A stretch of DNA of 64,000 nt from Amycolatopsis sp. 2-15 (GCF_030285625.1 NZ_CP127294.1:9022001-9086000); one strand, 5' to 3'; numbered from the stretch's first letter, positions 1 to 8,819 are shown. The notes: generated by a model from the sequence alone, not told the origin. Made by a program: numbers and translations.

Positions 1-700
1 CGTTGAGCGACGTGCGGGGCGCGGTGAACGGGACCGGCATCCCTTTGCCGCGCAACGTCTTGCCGAGCCAGCGCGGCACGAGCTCCACCAGCTCGGGCAG
101 CAGCTTCGCCATCTCGAACGGGCGGTGCGCGAGCCCTTCCAGGCTTTCGCGCAGGATCTCGACGCGCGTGGGCAGGCCGCTGTTGTGCTGCTTCTCCCGC
201 GGGATCTCCGGCAGCGGCGCCTCGGGCTCGAGGCCCGCGAGGTAGGTGATCAGGCTGGCGCCGCCGACGCCGTCGATGCTCGCGTGGTGCATCTTGATGA
301 GCACCGCGATGCCACCGTCGGACAGGCCCTCGATCACGTAGAACTGCCACAGCGGGTGCGCCCGGTCGAGCTGCTGGCCGGCGATGTGGGCGCACAGCTC
401 GGACAGCTCGCGGTCGTCGCCGGGCGCCGGCACGCCGATGCGGTGCAGGTGGTTGTCGAGGTCGAAGTCCTCGTCCTCGACCCACACCGGATGGCTGAGG
501 TTCCAGAGTGGATTGTGCAGTTTGCGGCGAAATTCCGGAATCAGCGCGACGCGCTCGGCGAGCCGGCGCTGCAGCTCGGCGAACGAGTAGCCGCCGGGGA
601 TGGTGGAACCGTCGAGCGTGAGCAGCCCGCAGACGTGCAGGACCTGCGCAGGGGTCTCCAGGTAGAGGAAACTCGCATCCAGGCCGCTCAGTCTCTGCAT
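1..700 (-). CDS. Wax ester synthase/diacylglycerol O-acyltransferase (WS/DGAT), C-terminus cut by the window edge
   Basis: WS/DGAT enzymes transfer an acyl group from acyl-CoA to a fatty alcohol or diacylglycerol and make storage wax esters and triacylglycerols at the membrane or lipid droplet. Reading leftwards from the ATG at 700 gives MQRLSGLDASFLYLETP, the usual family N-terminus, and HHASIDG at residues 138-144, which is the catalytic HHxxxDG motif. The frame stays open for 233 codons to base 1, so about half of a typical 450-residue protein is visible. The gene is divergent from the esterase that starts at 861. Family membership is clear; substrate choice cannot be read from the sequence. 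Confidence 0.93.
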   Translation of the reverse strand, partial: MQRLSGLDASFLYLETPAQVLHVCGLLTLDGSTIPGGYSFAELQRRLAERVALIPEFRRKLHNPLWNLSHPVWVEDEDFDLDNHLHRIGVPAPGDDRELSELCAHIAGQQLDRAHPLWQFYVIEGLSDGGIAVLIKMHHASIDGVGGASLITYLAGLEPEAPLPEIPREKQHNSGLPTRVEILRESLEGLAHRPFEMAKLLPELVELVPRWLGKTLRGKGMPVPFTAPRTSLN

Positions 701-860
701 GTCGTCAGGCTACCAATCCGGCCAGAAGCAGGCGGGTACCCAAACCGCGCGTTATCGCATGTGGCAGCCGTTCCCGCCGTTACTGTGGTCGGGTTGGTAG
801 CGGGCAGCACAGTAAGGCAGAACGGCGGATGGGGCGGTTTGCGGCGGTAGCATCGCGAAG

Positions 861-2102
861 GTGAAACCGGCCTTCCTGACCCGCCGGGCCGCGCAGCTCG
901 GCCTCACCGCCGTCGCCCTGCGCCCGCCGCGCAACCGGGTCACGTCGATCCCCGTGTTCTTCAGCGCGTGGCTGACCGACGAGCTGGCTCCGCAGCTGCT
1001 GGCGCTCACCGCGTTGGACACCGCGCAGCACGTCGCGCGGCACGGGCGGCGGTCGTCGAGGGCCGGGGTTGCGTTGGCCGCGCTGTCGGCCGCCGGGCTG
1101 GGCACGCTCGTGGCGACGGCGCAGAAGGCCCGCGGGGAGGTCGAGTCGGCGCTCACCGAGGCACTCGGGCCGGACTACTCCACGCGGCTGGAGCACCCGC
1201 CGAGCTCCCGCGACCTGGCCACGCCGTGGGGTCAGCTGGCGCTGCCGTTCCGCGGCCGCGATCCCGAGGTCGTGCGCGAGCGGAACATCCCGTACGCGCC
1301 GGGCGGCAAGCGGTTCCTGCTCGACGTCTTCCGGCCCGCGAAGCCGGTGACCGGCGCGCCCGTGCTGTTGCAGATCCACGGCGGCGCCTGGACGATCGGC
1401 AACAAGGACGAGCAGGGCCAGCCCCTGATGCGCCACCTCGCGCGCCGCGGCTGGGTGTGCGTGGCGATCAACTACCCGCTCGCGCCCGCCCACCGCTGGC
1501 CCGCGCACGTGGAGGCCGCGAAGCGCGCACTGGTGTGGATTCGGTCGAACATCGCTTCGTACGGCGGGGATCCCGGTTTCGTCGCCGTCACGGGTGGCTC
1601 GGCGGGCGGGCACCTGGCCGCGCTGCTCGCGCTGAGCCAGAACGACCCGGCCCTGCAACCGGACTTCCCCGACGCCGACACGAGCGTGCAGGCCTGCGTG
1701 CCGCACTACGGCGTCTACGACATCGCGGCCACCAGCGGCGCGACCGAGAGCCAGTACCGCCTGGAGAGCCTGCTGGCCCGCCGCATCTTCTCCCCCGACC
1801 GCGACCCGGTGACCTACCTCGACGACTACGTGGCCGCCTCCCCGCTCGACCGCGTCTCCGACTCGGCGCCGCCGTTTTTCGTGATCCACGGCCGCAACGA
1901 CTCGCTCGTGCCCGTCGAGGAGGCCCGCGAGTTCGTGACCCGGCTCCGCGCGGCATCCCACCAGCCCGTCGCCTACGCCGAACTCGCGGGCGCGCAGCAC
2001 GCGTTCGACATCTTCCCCTCGATCCGCAGCGCCCACGTCGTCCGGGGCGTGGAACGGTTCCTCGACCACACCTACCGGGCGTGGGCCGCGGCGGACCGGT
2101 AG
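861..2102 (+). CDS. Alpha/beta hydrolase, hormone-sensitive-lipase-type esterase
   Basis: Predicted serine esterase of 413 residues starting at GTG. The oxyanion-hole motif HGGAW lies near residue 173 and the nucleophile elbow GGSAGG puts the catalytic serine at 247. Asp347 (in NDSLVP) and His380 (in AQHAF) complete the triad. HGG plus GxSxGG is the mark of the HSL family of carboxylesterases, which act on short- to medium-chain acyl esters. The first 100 or so residues precede the hydrolase fold and include a hydrophobic stretch (about 68-85) that may anchor the protein to the membrane. Its divergent neighbour is a WS/DGAT acyltransferase, so a role in acyl-ester turnover is a reasonable inference. 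The natural substrate is unknown. Confidence 0.92.
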   Translation: MKPAFLTRRAAQLGLTAVALRPPRNRVTSIPVFFSAWLTDELAPQLLALTALDTAQHVARHGRRSSRAGVALAALSAAGLGTLVATAQKARGEVESALTEALGPDYSTRLEHPPSSRDLATPWGQLALPFRGRDPEVVRERNIPYAPGGKRFLLDVFRPAKPVTGAPVLLQIHGGAWTIGNKDEQGQPLMRHLARRGWVCVAINYPLAPAHRWPAHVEAAKRALVWIRSNIASYGGDPGFVAVTGGSAGGHLAALLALSQNDPALQPDFPDADTSVQACVPHYGVYDIAATSGATESQYRLESLLARRIFSPDRDPVTYLDDYVAASPLDRVSDSAPPFFVIHGRNDSLVPVEEAREFVTRLRAASHQPVAYAELAGAQHAFDIFPSIRSAHVVRGVERFLDHTYRAWAAADR

Positions 2103-2103
2103 C

Positions 2104-3324
2104 TCAGGGTTCGAGCGGCGCGTTCGGGTCCGCCAGCCGGTCGGCGTCCACCGGGCCTTCGGCGCGGATGAGGGCCTTGAGCTGGTCGCCGACGTCCCAG
2201 ACGTTGACGTTCATGCCGGCCAGCACGTGGCCGTCGCGGAGCCAGAAGGCGATGAACTCGCGCGCCTCGACGTCGCCGCGGAAGACGACGCGGTCGTAGG
2301 CGCCTGGGTCGACGTGGCCGTGGTACTCCATGCCCAGGTCGTACTGGTCGGTGTAGAAGTACGGGAGCTCGTCGTAGGTGGCTTCCTGGCCGGCCATCGC
2401 GGCGGCGGCGACGGCGGGCTGGTTGAGGGCGTTGGCCCAGTGCTCCACGCGCACGTGCTTGCCGAACAGTGGGTGCTGGGCGGAGGCGATGTCGCCGGCC
2501 GCGAAGATGTCCGGGTCGGTGGTGCGCAGGGACGAGTCGACCACCACGCCGTTGTCCACGGCCAGGCCCGCGGCCTGCGCGAGCTCGACGTTGGGCGCGG
2601 CGCCGACCGCGACGAGCACGGCGTCGGCGGCGACCTCGGTGCCGTCGTCGAGACGGACGCCCGTGGCCTTGCCCTCGTCGGTGGTGATGGCTTTGACGTG
2701 CACGCCGAGGCGCAGGTCGACGCCGCGGGCGCGGTGCAGGTCGGCGAAGACCGTGGCGACCTCGCGGCCCAGCACGGCCAGCAACGGCAGCTCGGCGACC
2801 TCCAGCACGGTCACCTCGGCCCCGGCCTCCCGCGCGGCGGCCGCGACCTCCAGGCCGATCCAGCCCGCGCCGATCACGGCCAGGCGGGTGCCCGCGGTCA
2901 GCGTCGCCTTGAGCTTCGCGGAGTCGCCCAGGCGGCGCAGGTAGTGCACGCCCTCGGCGTCGGCGCCCGGGATCGGCGGGTGCCGCGGGCTCGAGCCCGT
3001 GGCCAGCAGGAGCTTGTCGTAGCCCACGGTCTCGCCGCCATCGAGGCGGACGACGTGGTTGTCGCGGTCGATGGCGGTGGCCGTGGCGCCCAGGCGCAGG
3101 TCCACGTCGTGCTCGGAGTACCAGCCCTCCTCGTGCACGAACACGCTGTCGCGCTCGGCCTTGCCGGCGAGGAAGTCCTTCGACAGCGGCGGGCGCTCGT
3201 AGGGCCGGTCGGGTTCGTCGCCGATGAGCGTCACCCGTCCGGTGAACCCCTGGGCCCGCAAAGCCTCAGCGGCTTTGGCGCCGGCCAGGCCCGCGCCGAC
3301 GATGACAAAACCCTGCTCTGCCAC
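2104..3324 (-). CDS. FAD-dependent NAD(P)H oxidoreductase, ferredoxin/rubredoxin reductase type
   Basis: A 406-residue flavoprotein with two Rossmann folds. The FAD dinucleotide motif GAGLAGAKAAEAL is near residue 8, a second GAGWIGLEVA for NAD(P)H is near 150, and TTDPDIFAAGDIA near 270 is the second FAD contact. PYERPPLSKDFL after the first fold is typical of reductases that pass electrons to ferredoxin or rubredoxin for oxygenases and P450s. The GTG at 3324 was chosen because it is preceded by GGAG and leaves a 14-nt gap after folE; the same frame stays open far upstream through folE, but that is shadow. It is co-transcribed with folE and divergent from a cysteine-rich regulator, which suggests shared redox or iron-sulfur control. 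Confidence 0.9.
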   Translation of the reverse strand: MAEQGFVIVGAGLAGAKAAEALRAQGFTGRVTLIGDEPDRPYERPPLSKDFLAGKAERDSVFVHEEGWYSEHDVDLRLGATATAIDRDNHVVRLDGGETVGYDKLLLATGSSPRHPPIPGADAEGVHYLRRLGDSAKLKATLTAGTRLAVIGAGWIGLEVAAAAREAGAEVTVLEVAELPLLAVLGREVATVFADLHRARGVDLRLGVHVKAITTDEGKATGVRLDDGTEVAADAVLVAVGAAPNVELAQAAGLAVDNGVVVDSSLRTTDPDIFAAGDIASAQHPLFGKHVRVEHWANALNQPAVAAAAMAGQEATYDELPYFYTDQYDLGMEYHGHVDPGAYDRVVFRGDVEAREFIAFWLRDGHVLAGMNVNVWDVGDQLKALIRAEGPVDADRLADPNAPLEP

Positions 3325-3338
3325 AGGAAACAACTCCT

Positions 3339-3938
3339 CTATGCGTTGACACCGGTGAGTGCGAAGAACTCCTGGCGGGAGCGGGCATCCTCCCGCAAAG
3401 TGCCCAGCAGTGTCGAGGTGACGGTGCTGGAACCCGTGGCCTGCACGCCGCGCAGCGTCATGCACGTGTGCTCGGCCTCGATGACCACGCCGACTCCCTT
3501 CGGGGACAGCTGCTCGCCCAGCCAGCCCGCGACCTGCTTGGTGAGCCGCTCCTGCACCTGCGGCCGGCACGCGAAGTGCTCGACGACGCGCGCCAGCTTC
3601 GACAGGCCGAGGATGCGGTCGCCCGGCAGGTAGCCGACGTGCGCGACACCCGTGAACGGCAGCAGGTGGTGCTCGCACACCGACCGTACGGGGATGCCGC
3701 GGGCCAGCACCAGCTCGTCGTAACCCTCGTCGTTGGGGAACGTGGTGAGGTCGAACGAGCGCGGCGTGAACAGCTCCGCGTACGCACGCGCCATGCGCTC
3801 GGGCGTGCCCTGCAGGCTCTCCGTCTCCAGGCTGACGCCGAGCGCCCGTAGGAAGTCGCCCGCGGCGCGCGCGGCGGCGGCGAGATCGATGCCGGGGTCG
3901 GGTTCGTGGACGACGTGCAGAGCAGAGCCGGAGCGCAT
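3339..3938 (-). CDS. folE: GTP cyclohydrolase I
   Basis: Converts GTP to 7,8-dihydroneopterin triphosphate, the first step of folate and pterin synthesis, in the cytoplasm as a decamer. Visible motifs are SVCEHHLLPFTGVAHVGYLP (zinc Cys and His, substrate pocket), LGLSKLARVV and EHTCMTLRGV (second zinc Cys). I chose the ATG at 3938 (199 residues) because GAGGGG stands 6-7 nt before it. An upstream in-frame ATG at 3974 (211 residues) has no ribosome-binding site, and a TTGACC-like -35 at 4005-4000 would place transcription start close to or past it. First gene of a two-gene operon with the flavin reductase. As it lies outside a folate cluster it could be a second, condition-specific copy; that needs the rest of the genome. 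Confidence 0.92.
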   Translation of the reverse strand: MRSGSALHVVHEPDPGIDLAAAARAAGDFLRALGVSLETESLQGTPERMARAYAELFTPRSFDLTTFPNDEGYDELVLARGIPVRSVCEHHLLPFTGVAHVGYLPGDRILGLSKLARVVEHFACRPQVQERLTKQVAGWLGEQLSPKGVGVVIEAEHTCMTLRGVQATGSSTVTSTLLGTLREDARSRQEFFALTGVNA

Positions 3939-4011
3939 GGGGACCCCTCGGGGGTTCGGCGGGTTTTCGTCCATGAATATTGGTCTTATTGTCAGCTTCG
4001 GTCAAGGTGAC

Positions 4012-4031
4012 CAGTTCAACAGGGTGAACTG
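4012..4031. promoter_or_regulatory. Perfect inverted repeat (operator candidate) between folE and the divergent regulator gene
   Basis: CAGTTCA, a 6-nt spacer ACAGGG, then TGAACTG, an exact 7-bp dyad. It lies in the intergenic strip between folE and the regulator at 4050, just upstream of a TTGACC (-35-like) for folE, where a bound regulator could control both directions. The dyad is seen directly; binding by the neighbouring regulator is inference. Confidence 0.7.
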
Positions 4032-4049
4032 ACACTTGCGGACACGGCC

Positions 4050-4784
4050 ATGGGCGTTATCGTGGGAGCCGTGACGACTGAGCCCGCCGCTCCCGCGATC
4101 AAGGCCGTGGCCGCGCTGGAGGAGGACCTGCGCCGCGGGATGTACACGTTCATCCGCGGCGCGGTGCGGCCCGTCACGCGCGACGAGGCCGCCGCGTCGG
4201 TCGGGATCTCGCGCAAGCTCGCGGCGTTCCACCTCGACAAGCTCGTGGACGCCGGCCTGCTGCGCTCGCGCTACGAGGCCGTGGGCGGCATCCGCAAGGT
4301 CGGCCGCACCCCGAAGGTCTACGAACCCGCCGACACCGACTTCGCCGTCACCATCCCGCCGCGCCGCCACGGCGTCCTCGCCGACATCCTTCTCGACGCC
4401 GTCGTCACCGAAACCGAGGGCGAAACCGCCCGCGAAACGGCCCTGCGCGTGGCGGCCGAGCGCGGCGAATCCCTCGGCGCGGCCGAGCGCGCCTCCCTGC
4501 GCCCCGGCCGCCTCGGCGCCGAACGCGGCTTGACGGTCACCGAAACCGTTCTCGCCCGGCAGGGGTTCGAGCCGCGCCGCGAGACACCGACGTGTGTGCG
4601 GCTGCGCAACTGCCCGTTCCATCCGCTGGCGAGCAAGGCGCCGGATCTGGTGTGCGGGATCAACCAGGCGTTCCTGGGTGGCATCGTCGCGGGGCTGGAG
4701 GTGCCCGGCGTCGACGCGGTGCTGATCGATCCCGCGCCCGGCGGGTGCTGCGTGGAGCTGCGAGCGGATCAGCCCGGCGGATAG
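4050..4784 (+). CDS. Winged-helix regulator with a C-terminal cysteine cluster (SufR/ArsR-like)
   Basis: A 244-residue DNA-binding regulator. Residues 20-90 form an ArsR/MarR-type winged helix (TRDEAAASVGISRKLAAFHL, then LVDAGLL). The C-terminal third carries TCVRLRNCPFHPLA, DLVCGIN and GGCCVELR, an arrangement of cysteines resembling SufR-type sensors that hold an iron-sulfur cluster. It is divergent from folE and a ferredoxin-reductase-like gene, and a perfect palindrome lies between them, so local control of that operon is likely. ATG at 4050 is used; GTG at 4071 is an alternative, but GGGAG there is only 2 nt away. The 3' end overlaps the convergent SWIM gene by 16 bp. The cluster ligand and the signal are inference. 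Confidence 0.85.
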   Translation: MGVIVGAVTTEPAAPAIKAVAALEEDLRRGMYTFIRGAVRPVTRDEAAASVGISRKLAAFHLDKLVDAGLLRSRYEAVGGIRKVGRTPKVYEPADTDFAVTIPPRRHGVLADILLDAVVTETEGETARETALRVAAERGESLGAAERASLRPGRLGAERGLTVTETVLARQGFEPRRETPTCVRLRNCPFHPLASKAPDLVCGINQAFLGGIVAGLEVPGVDAVLIDPAPGGCCVELRADQPGG

Positions 4785-5947
4785 GCGACATCGAGGGCAC
4801 GCGTGGACGGTGGGCCGTCCAACTGCCAAGCCGAGCCGGTGCGGAGGAAGCGGTACCAGCGGTGGTCGCGGCCGTAGCGGAGTTGCAGGGGGCCTTGGGT
4901 CACGCGGTTGCGCCAGGTTGTGGTGGGGTCGGGGAGGCCGGAGTCCGAGAGGCAGGCGCGGGCGTCCGCGAGGGGGCCGGGGCCCGGGGACCACGTTTCG
5001 CGTAAGGCGGCCAAGCCGTCGCGGCCCGCTTCGCGCCAGGCGTGGGCCCAGGTGGTGAGTTCGGGCAGTGCGACGCCGGCCGCGTGGGCCAGGGCGGGGA
5101 GTTCCGCCGACGTGCGGGCGGCGGCGCGGCGGGCCAGGTCTTCTTCGAACGACAGCTCGGCCGTGGCGCCGCCGGAGAGCAGGAGGTCGCGGGCGAGGGA
5201 GGCGGCGTCGGCGGCGAGGGTGCCGAGGGTGGCCGACGTCCAGCCCGTGTTCGGGGGCGGGTCGAGGTCGAGGACGGCTGGTGGGCCGGCCACGTCGGGC
5301 ACGGGCGGCAATCGCGGCACGGCGGTGACGCGGCGGGCGTAGGCCCGTTTCGGGGTGAGGCCGGGGTCGTGGACCTTCTTGCGTTGCGGGCGGTCCGGGG
5401 TGCGCAGCGTGCGCAGCCGGGCGAGGACTTCGTCGCGGGGGCGGCCGCGGAGCTTGAAGAGCACGAACGGGTCGGTGTCGACCTCGTCGGCCACGACGTA
5501 GTACACGGCGGCGACGTGCTTGCACGGATTCGCCGAGTCCGGGCACGAGCAGCGCGGCTTCAGATCGCCCGGGCCCGGGAGCAGATCGGCTCCCGCCTCG
5601 CGGGCCTGCGCGGCCAGCTTCTCGGGCAGCTCGCCGTCGAGCAACGCGGCGGCGTGGCCGAGGCGGCGGCCGACGACGTCGAGCAGCGAATCCCACTGCT
5701 CAGGCGAGAACTCGCGCATCCGGATCGTCACGTGGTACGGCTCGGGCCGGCTCCCGCGCACACGCGCGGTGACCTCGCCGGCGCCGACGTGCAGCTCGCT
5801 CACGGTGTCCTTGCGCGCGTACGTGCGCCCGCGCGGCAGGCGGTTCGGGTCGACGCTCGCGCGCTGCTCCAGCGCCTCCACCCAAGCGCGGCCCCACCAG
5901 GTGTTGCCGAACGTCCTGCGCCGGGTCCCGGGAATCGTGCGGGGCAT
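4769..5947 (-). CDS. SWIM zinc-finger protein, partner of the SNF2 helicase
   Basis: A 392-residue protein whose SWIM zinc finger is CSCPDSANPCKH (CxCx(n)CxH) near residues 132-143, a fold used for binding DNA or protein. The N-terminus (TFGNTWWGRAWVEALE) is the conserved opening of the actinobacterial SWIM family found next to SNF2 helicases. The ATG at 5947 overlaps the helicase stop codon (TGATG), so the two are translationally coupled and probably act as one complex in chromosome maintenance, although the process is unknown. The last third is low-complexity and Ala/Arg-rich. Its 3' end runs 16 bp into the convergent regulator gene. Confidence 0.9.
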   Translation of the reverse strand: MPRTIPGTRRRTFGNTWWGRAWVEALEQRASVDPNRLPRGRTYARKDTVSELHVGAGEVTARVRGSRPEPYHVTIRMREFSPEQWDSLLDVVGRRLGHAAALLDGELPEKLAAQAREAGADLLPGPGDLKPRCSCPDSANPCKHVAAVYYVVADEVDTDPFVLFKLRGRPRDEVLARLRTLRTPDRPQRKKVHDPGLTPKRAYARRVTAVPRLPPVPDVAGPPAVLDLDPPPNTGWTSATLGTLAADAASLARDLLLSGGATAELSFEEDLARRAAARTSAELPALAHAAGVALPELTTWAHAWREAGRDGLAALRETWSPGPGPLADARACLSDSGLPDPTTTWRNRVTQGPLQLRYGRDHRWYRFLRTGSAWQLDGPPSTRALDVAYPPG

Positions 5948-8697
5948 CACCCACCGCCGAGCCGCACGAGGTCGGCGAGCTGGTCGTCGGACAGCTCGGT
6001 GATCCAGTCCTCCCCCGCACCGACCACGGCCTCGGCCAGCCCGCGCTTCGCCTCGAGCACCGTGGCGATGCGCTCCTCCAGCGTGCCCTCGGCGATCAGC
6101 CGGTGGACCTGCACGGGCCGGTCCTGCCCGATCCGGTACGCGCGGTCGGTCGCCTGGTCCTCCACGGCCGGGTTCCACCAGCGGTCGTAGTGGATCACGT
6201 GCGTCGCGCGCGTCAGGTTGAGCCCGACACCGCCCGCCTTGAGCGACAACAGGAACACCGGCACCTCGCCGGACTGGAACGACGCCACCAGCCCGTCGCG
6301 CCGCTTCGGCCCGATTTCGCCCGACAGCAGCGCCACGGGCAGCCCGCGGTCGGCGAGGCGGCGCTCCAGCAGGCGGCACAGCTGCACGTATTGGCTGAAC
6401 ACGAGCACGCTGTCGCCCTCGTCGAGGATCACGTCGAGCAGCTCCTCGAACGCGGCGAGCTTCCCGGAGCGTCCGGTGAGGACTCCGCCGCTCTCCTTGA
6501 GGAACTGCGCGGGGTGGTTGCAGATCTGCTTGAGCTCGGTGAGCAGCTTGAGCACCTGCCCGCGCCGCTGCACGCCCTGCGACTCGCGGATCTCGGCCAG
6601 GTTCTCCCGCACCACGGCCTCGTACAGCGTGGTCTGCTCGGCCGTGAGCGGCACGAACCGGTCGGTCTCGGTTTTCCGCGGCAGCTCCGGCGCGATGTCG
6701 GGGTCGGTTTTCTTGCGCCGCAACAGAAAGGGGCGCACGGTCGTGGCCAGTCGCTCCGTGGCCCACTGGTCGCGGTCGCGCTCGATGGGCCGCGCGACGG
6801 TGCGGCGGAAGCGGTCGAGCGGGCCGAGCAGGCCCGGTGTCGTCCAGTCCATCAAGGACCACAGCTCGGTGAGCCGGTTCTCCACGGGCGTGCCGGTGAG
6901 CGCCACGCGCGCGGCGGCCGGGACCTTCCGCAGCCCCTTTGCCGTGGCGGACAACGGGTTCTTCACGTGCTGGGCCTCGTCCGCGGCGACGAGACCCCAG
7001 TCCACTTCGGACAGTGTCGCGCGGTCGCGGCGCACCACGCCGTAGGTGGCGAGCACCACCTCGTCGGGCAGCAGGTCGTCGAGGTGGCGGCCACCGCCGT
7101 GGAAGCGGCGCACCCGCACGTCGGGCGCGAACTTCGCGAACTCGCGTTCCCAGTTGCCGAGCAGCGACGTCGGGCAGACCACGAGCGTGGGCCCGGCTTT
7201 CAGCGCCCGGCGGTGCAGGTGCAGCGCGATGAGCTGGATGGTCTTGCCCAGGCCCATGTCGTCGGCCAGGCACGCGCCGAGGCCGAGGCCGGTCATCGTG
7301 GCGAGCCAGCCGACGCCGGCGAGCTGGTACGGGCGCAGCGTCGCCGTGAGTCCGTCGGGCGGGCCGACCGGCTCGGGGCTGCGCTCTTTGAGCCGTTCGA
7401 CGAGGCCGGCGAGCGCGGGCTGCGCGGCGAACTCGACGGTTTCGCCGTCCAGCTCCAGCTCGCCCGTGAGCGCCGCCGCCAGGGCCTCGGCGCCGGTGAG
7501 CTTGCGGTTGCGCTTGGCGCGCATCCGGGCGATCAGGCGCGGGTCGAGCTTCACCCACTGGCCGCGCAGGCGGACGAGCGGCCGCTTGGCTTCGGCGAGC
7601 GTCGCGACTTCCTCGTCGGTCAGCTCGGCGCCGCCGAGGGACAGGCGCCAGCGGAACTCCAGCAGGCCGTTCAACGGGAACGCGGGGCCCGCCTCGCTGG
7701 CCGGCGCTTGCGTCGCGCTCGCCTTCGCGCGGACTTCGCCGGCGAAGAGATCCTTGGGCCACAGCACTTCGATGCCGGCGCTGCCCAGGTCGCGGCCGCC
7801 TGAGCCGAGCAGGTCCACGACGTCGTCGTCGGACAGCGCGAGCTCCGTCGGCGCGGCTTCGGCGAGCACGCGTCCCAGCGGCGGCCACGCTCGCGCGCCG
7901 CGGCGCAGGCCGAGCAGCAGCTGGGTTTCCACCTGGTCACCGAGGCGATGCAGCACGGCATCGGGGGCGTCCCAGAGCGTCGCGGCTTCGACGACCAGGC
8001 TCGGCTCCAGCGCGGACCGCACGGCCAGCACGCCCGCGAACTGCTCGTCTTCCCGTGCTTCGACCCGCAGGATCAGCTGCGCGCCGTGGGGCCCGCGGGC
8101 GTCCAGCTCGGTGAGCCATGCCGCCCCGGCCGGCCCGACCAGCGTCGGCTCGGGCTCCGCGAACGCCGGCCCACCCGCCCCGACGGACGCGGAAGGGCTG
8201 CGCACGAGCACGTCGGCCGCCGCGTCCCACAACGCCCGGACCAGCGACTCCGGCGAGTGCAGCCGGATCCGCTTCACTCCGGACAACGGCAACGCGTGCG
8301 CCTCCGGCGGCAACGCCGACGCGAGGCCCCGCACCAGCTCTTCGTCGGCGGCGTCCAGCGGCCCCACCCGCCACGACCCCACACCCCCGGGCGTGAGCGC
8401 CGGCCGCAACCTGCCGCGCGCCACCAGGTTCACCCCCGCGTTCACGACGGCCGACCACGCGGCGATCGCCGGGCTCACGTCGTCGGGCACCACCAGCAGC
8501 CGCGGGATCGCCCGCGCCAGCGGGACGAGGCGCGCGTCCACCTTGGTGCGCGCGAACTTCTTGTCGTTGGGCAGCACGAGCTCGATCGCGGTGTCCCCCG
8601 CGACCTCGTCGCCCCACAACGCCAGCACACCCTCCCGCGGCGGGTCCGAGGGAAGGTAGGTGGCCTGGGTCAGTGCGCCGAACTCCACGCCCAGCAC
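5947..8697 (-). CDS. SNF2-family DEAD/DEAH-box ATPase (HelZ-like)
   Basis: A 916-residue Swi2/Snf2-type double-stranded DNA translocase. The N-terminal 450 residues match the bacterial SNF2-associated region. The motor follows: Walker A DDMGLGKT near 484, DEAQH (motif II) near 569, TGTPVENR near 598, LLSLKAGGVGLNLT and ATDRAYRIGQ (motifs V-VI) near 850. Such proteins remodel protein-DNA complexes by ATP-driven translocation. It is the first gene of a coupled pair with the SWIM protein. The GTG at 8697 is the furthest reasonable start; no clear ribosome-binding site precedes it, so the start is uncertain by some codons. The cellular role of this pair is not established. Confidence 0.92.
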   Translation of the reverse strand: MLGVEFGALTQATYLPSDPPREGVLALWGDEVAGDTAIELVLPNDKKFARTKVDARLVPLARAIPRLLVVPDDVSPAIAAWSAVVNAGVNLVARGRLRPALTPGGVGSWRVGPLDAADEELVRGLASALPPEAHALPLSGVKRIRLHSPESLVRALWDAAADVLVRSPSASVGAGGPAFAEPEPTLVGPAGAAWLTELDARGPHGAQLILRVEAREDEQFAGVLAVRSALEPSLVVEAATLWDAPDAVLHRLGDQVETQLLLGLRRGARAWPPLGRVLAEAAPTELALSDDDVVDLLGSGGRDLGSAGIEVLWPKDLFAGEVRAKASATQAPASEAGPAFPLNGLLEFRWRLSLGGAELTDEEVATLAEAKRPLVRLRGQWVKLDPRLIARMRAKRNRKLTGAEALAAALTGELELDGETVEFAAQPALAGLVERLKERSPEPVGPPDGLTATLRPYQLAGVGWLATMTGLGLGACLADDMGLGKTIQLIALHLHRRALKAGPTLVVCPTSLLGNWEREFAKFAPDVRVRRFHGGGRHLDDLLPDEVVLATYGVVRRDRATLSEVDWGLVAADEAQHVKNPLSATAKGLRKVPAAARVALTGTPVENRLTELWSLMDWTTPGLLGPLDRFRRTVARPIERDRDQWATERLATTVRPFLLRRKKTDPDIAPELPRKTETDRFVPLTAEQTTLYEAVVRENLAEIRESQGVQRRGQVLKLLTELKQICNHPAQFLKESGGVLTGRSGKLAAFEELLDVILDEGDSVLVFSQYVQLCRLLERRLADRGLPVALLSGEIGPKRRDGLVASFQSGEVPVFLLSLKAGGVGLNLTRATHVIHYDRWWNPAVEDQATDRAYRIGQDRPVQVHRLIAEGTLEERIATVLEAKRGLAEAVVGAGEDWITELSDDQLADLVRLGGG

Positions 8698-8755
8698 CGT
8701 AGGGCAGGGGTACGACAAACGGCTCAGCGGCAGGCCGGGTGGCTCGGCCCAGCGC

Positions 8756-8804
8756 CCCCAATGCGGCGTTCGGTGCGCCCAACGCACCCAACGCCGCATT
8801 GGGG
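8756..8804. repeat. Long near-perfect intergenic palindrome (REP-like hairpin)
   Basis: CCCCAATGCGGCGTT at 8756-8770 is repeated exactly in reverse complement at 8790-8804. Inside it a second dyad, GGTGCG (8772-8777) and CGCACC (8783-8788), continues the stem after one C/C mismatch. The whole can fold into a hairpin of 21 pairs with a 5-nt loop. It sits between the SNF2 gene start and the acyl-CoA dehydrogenase remnant. It is too symmetrical for chance and looks like a dispersed palindromic element or a terminator; no T-run follows on either strand. Confidence 0.8.
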
Positions 8805-8819
8805 CGCGGGCCGGGTGGC

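Noticed and set aside
2104..4035. A 643-residue flavoprotein with an N-terminal extension
   Set aside because: The extension is the shadow of folE in another frame; the flavoprotein starts at GTG 3324.
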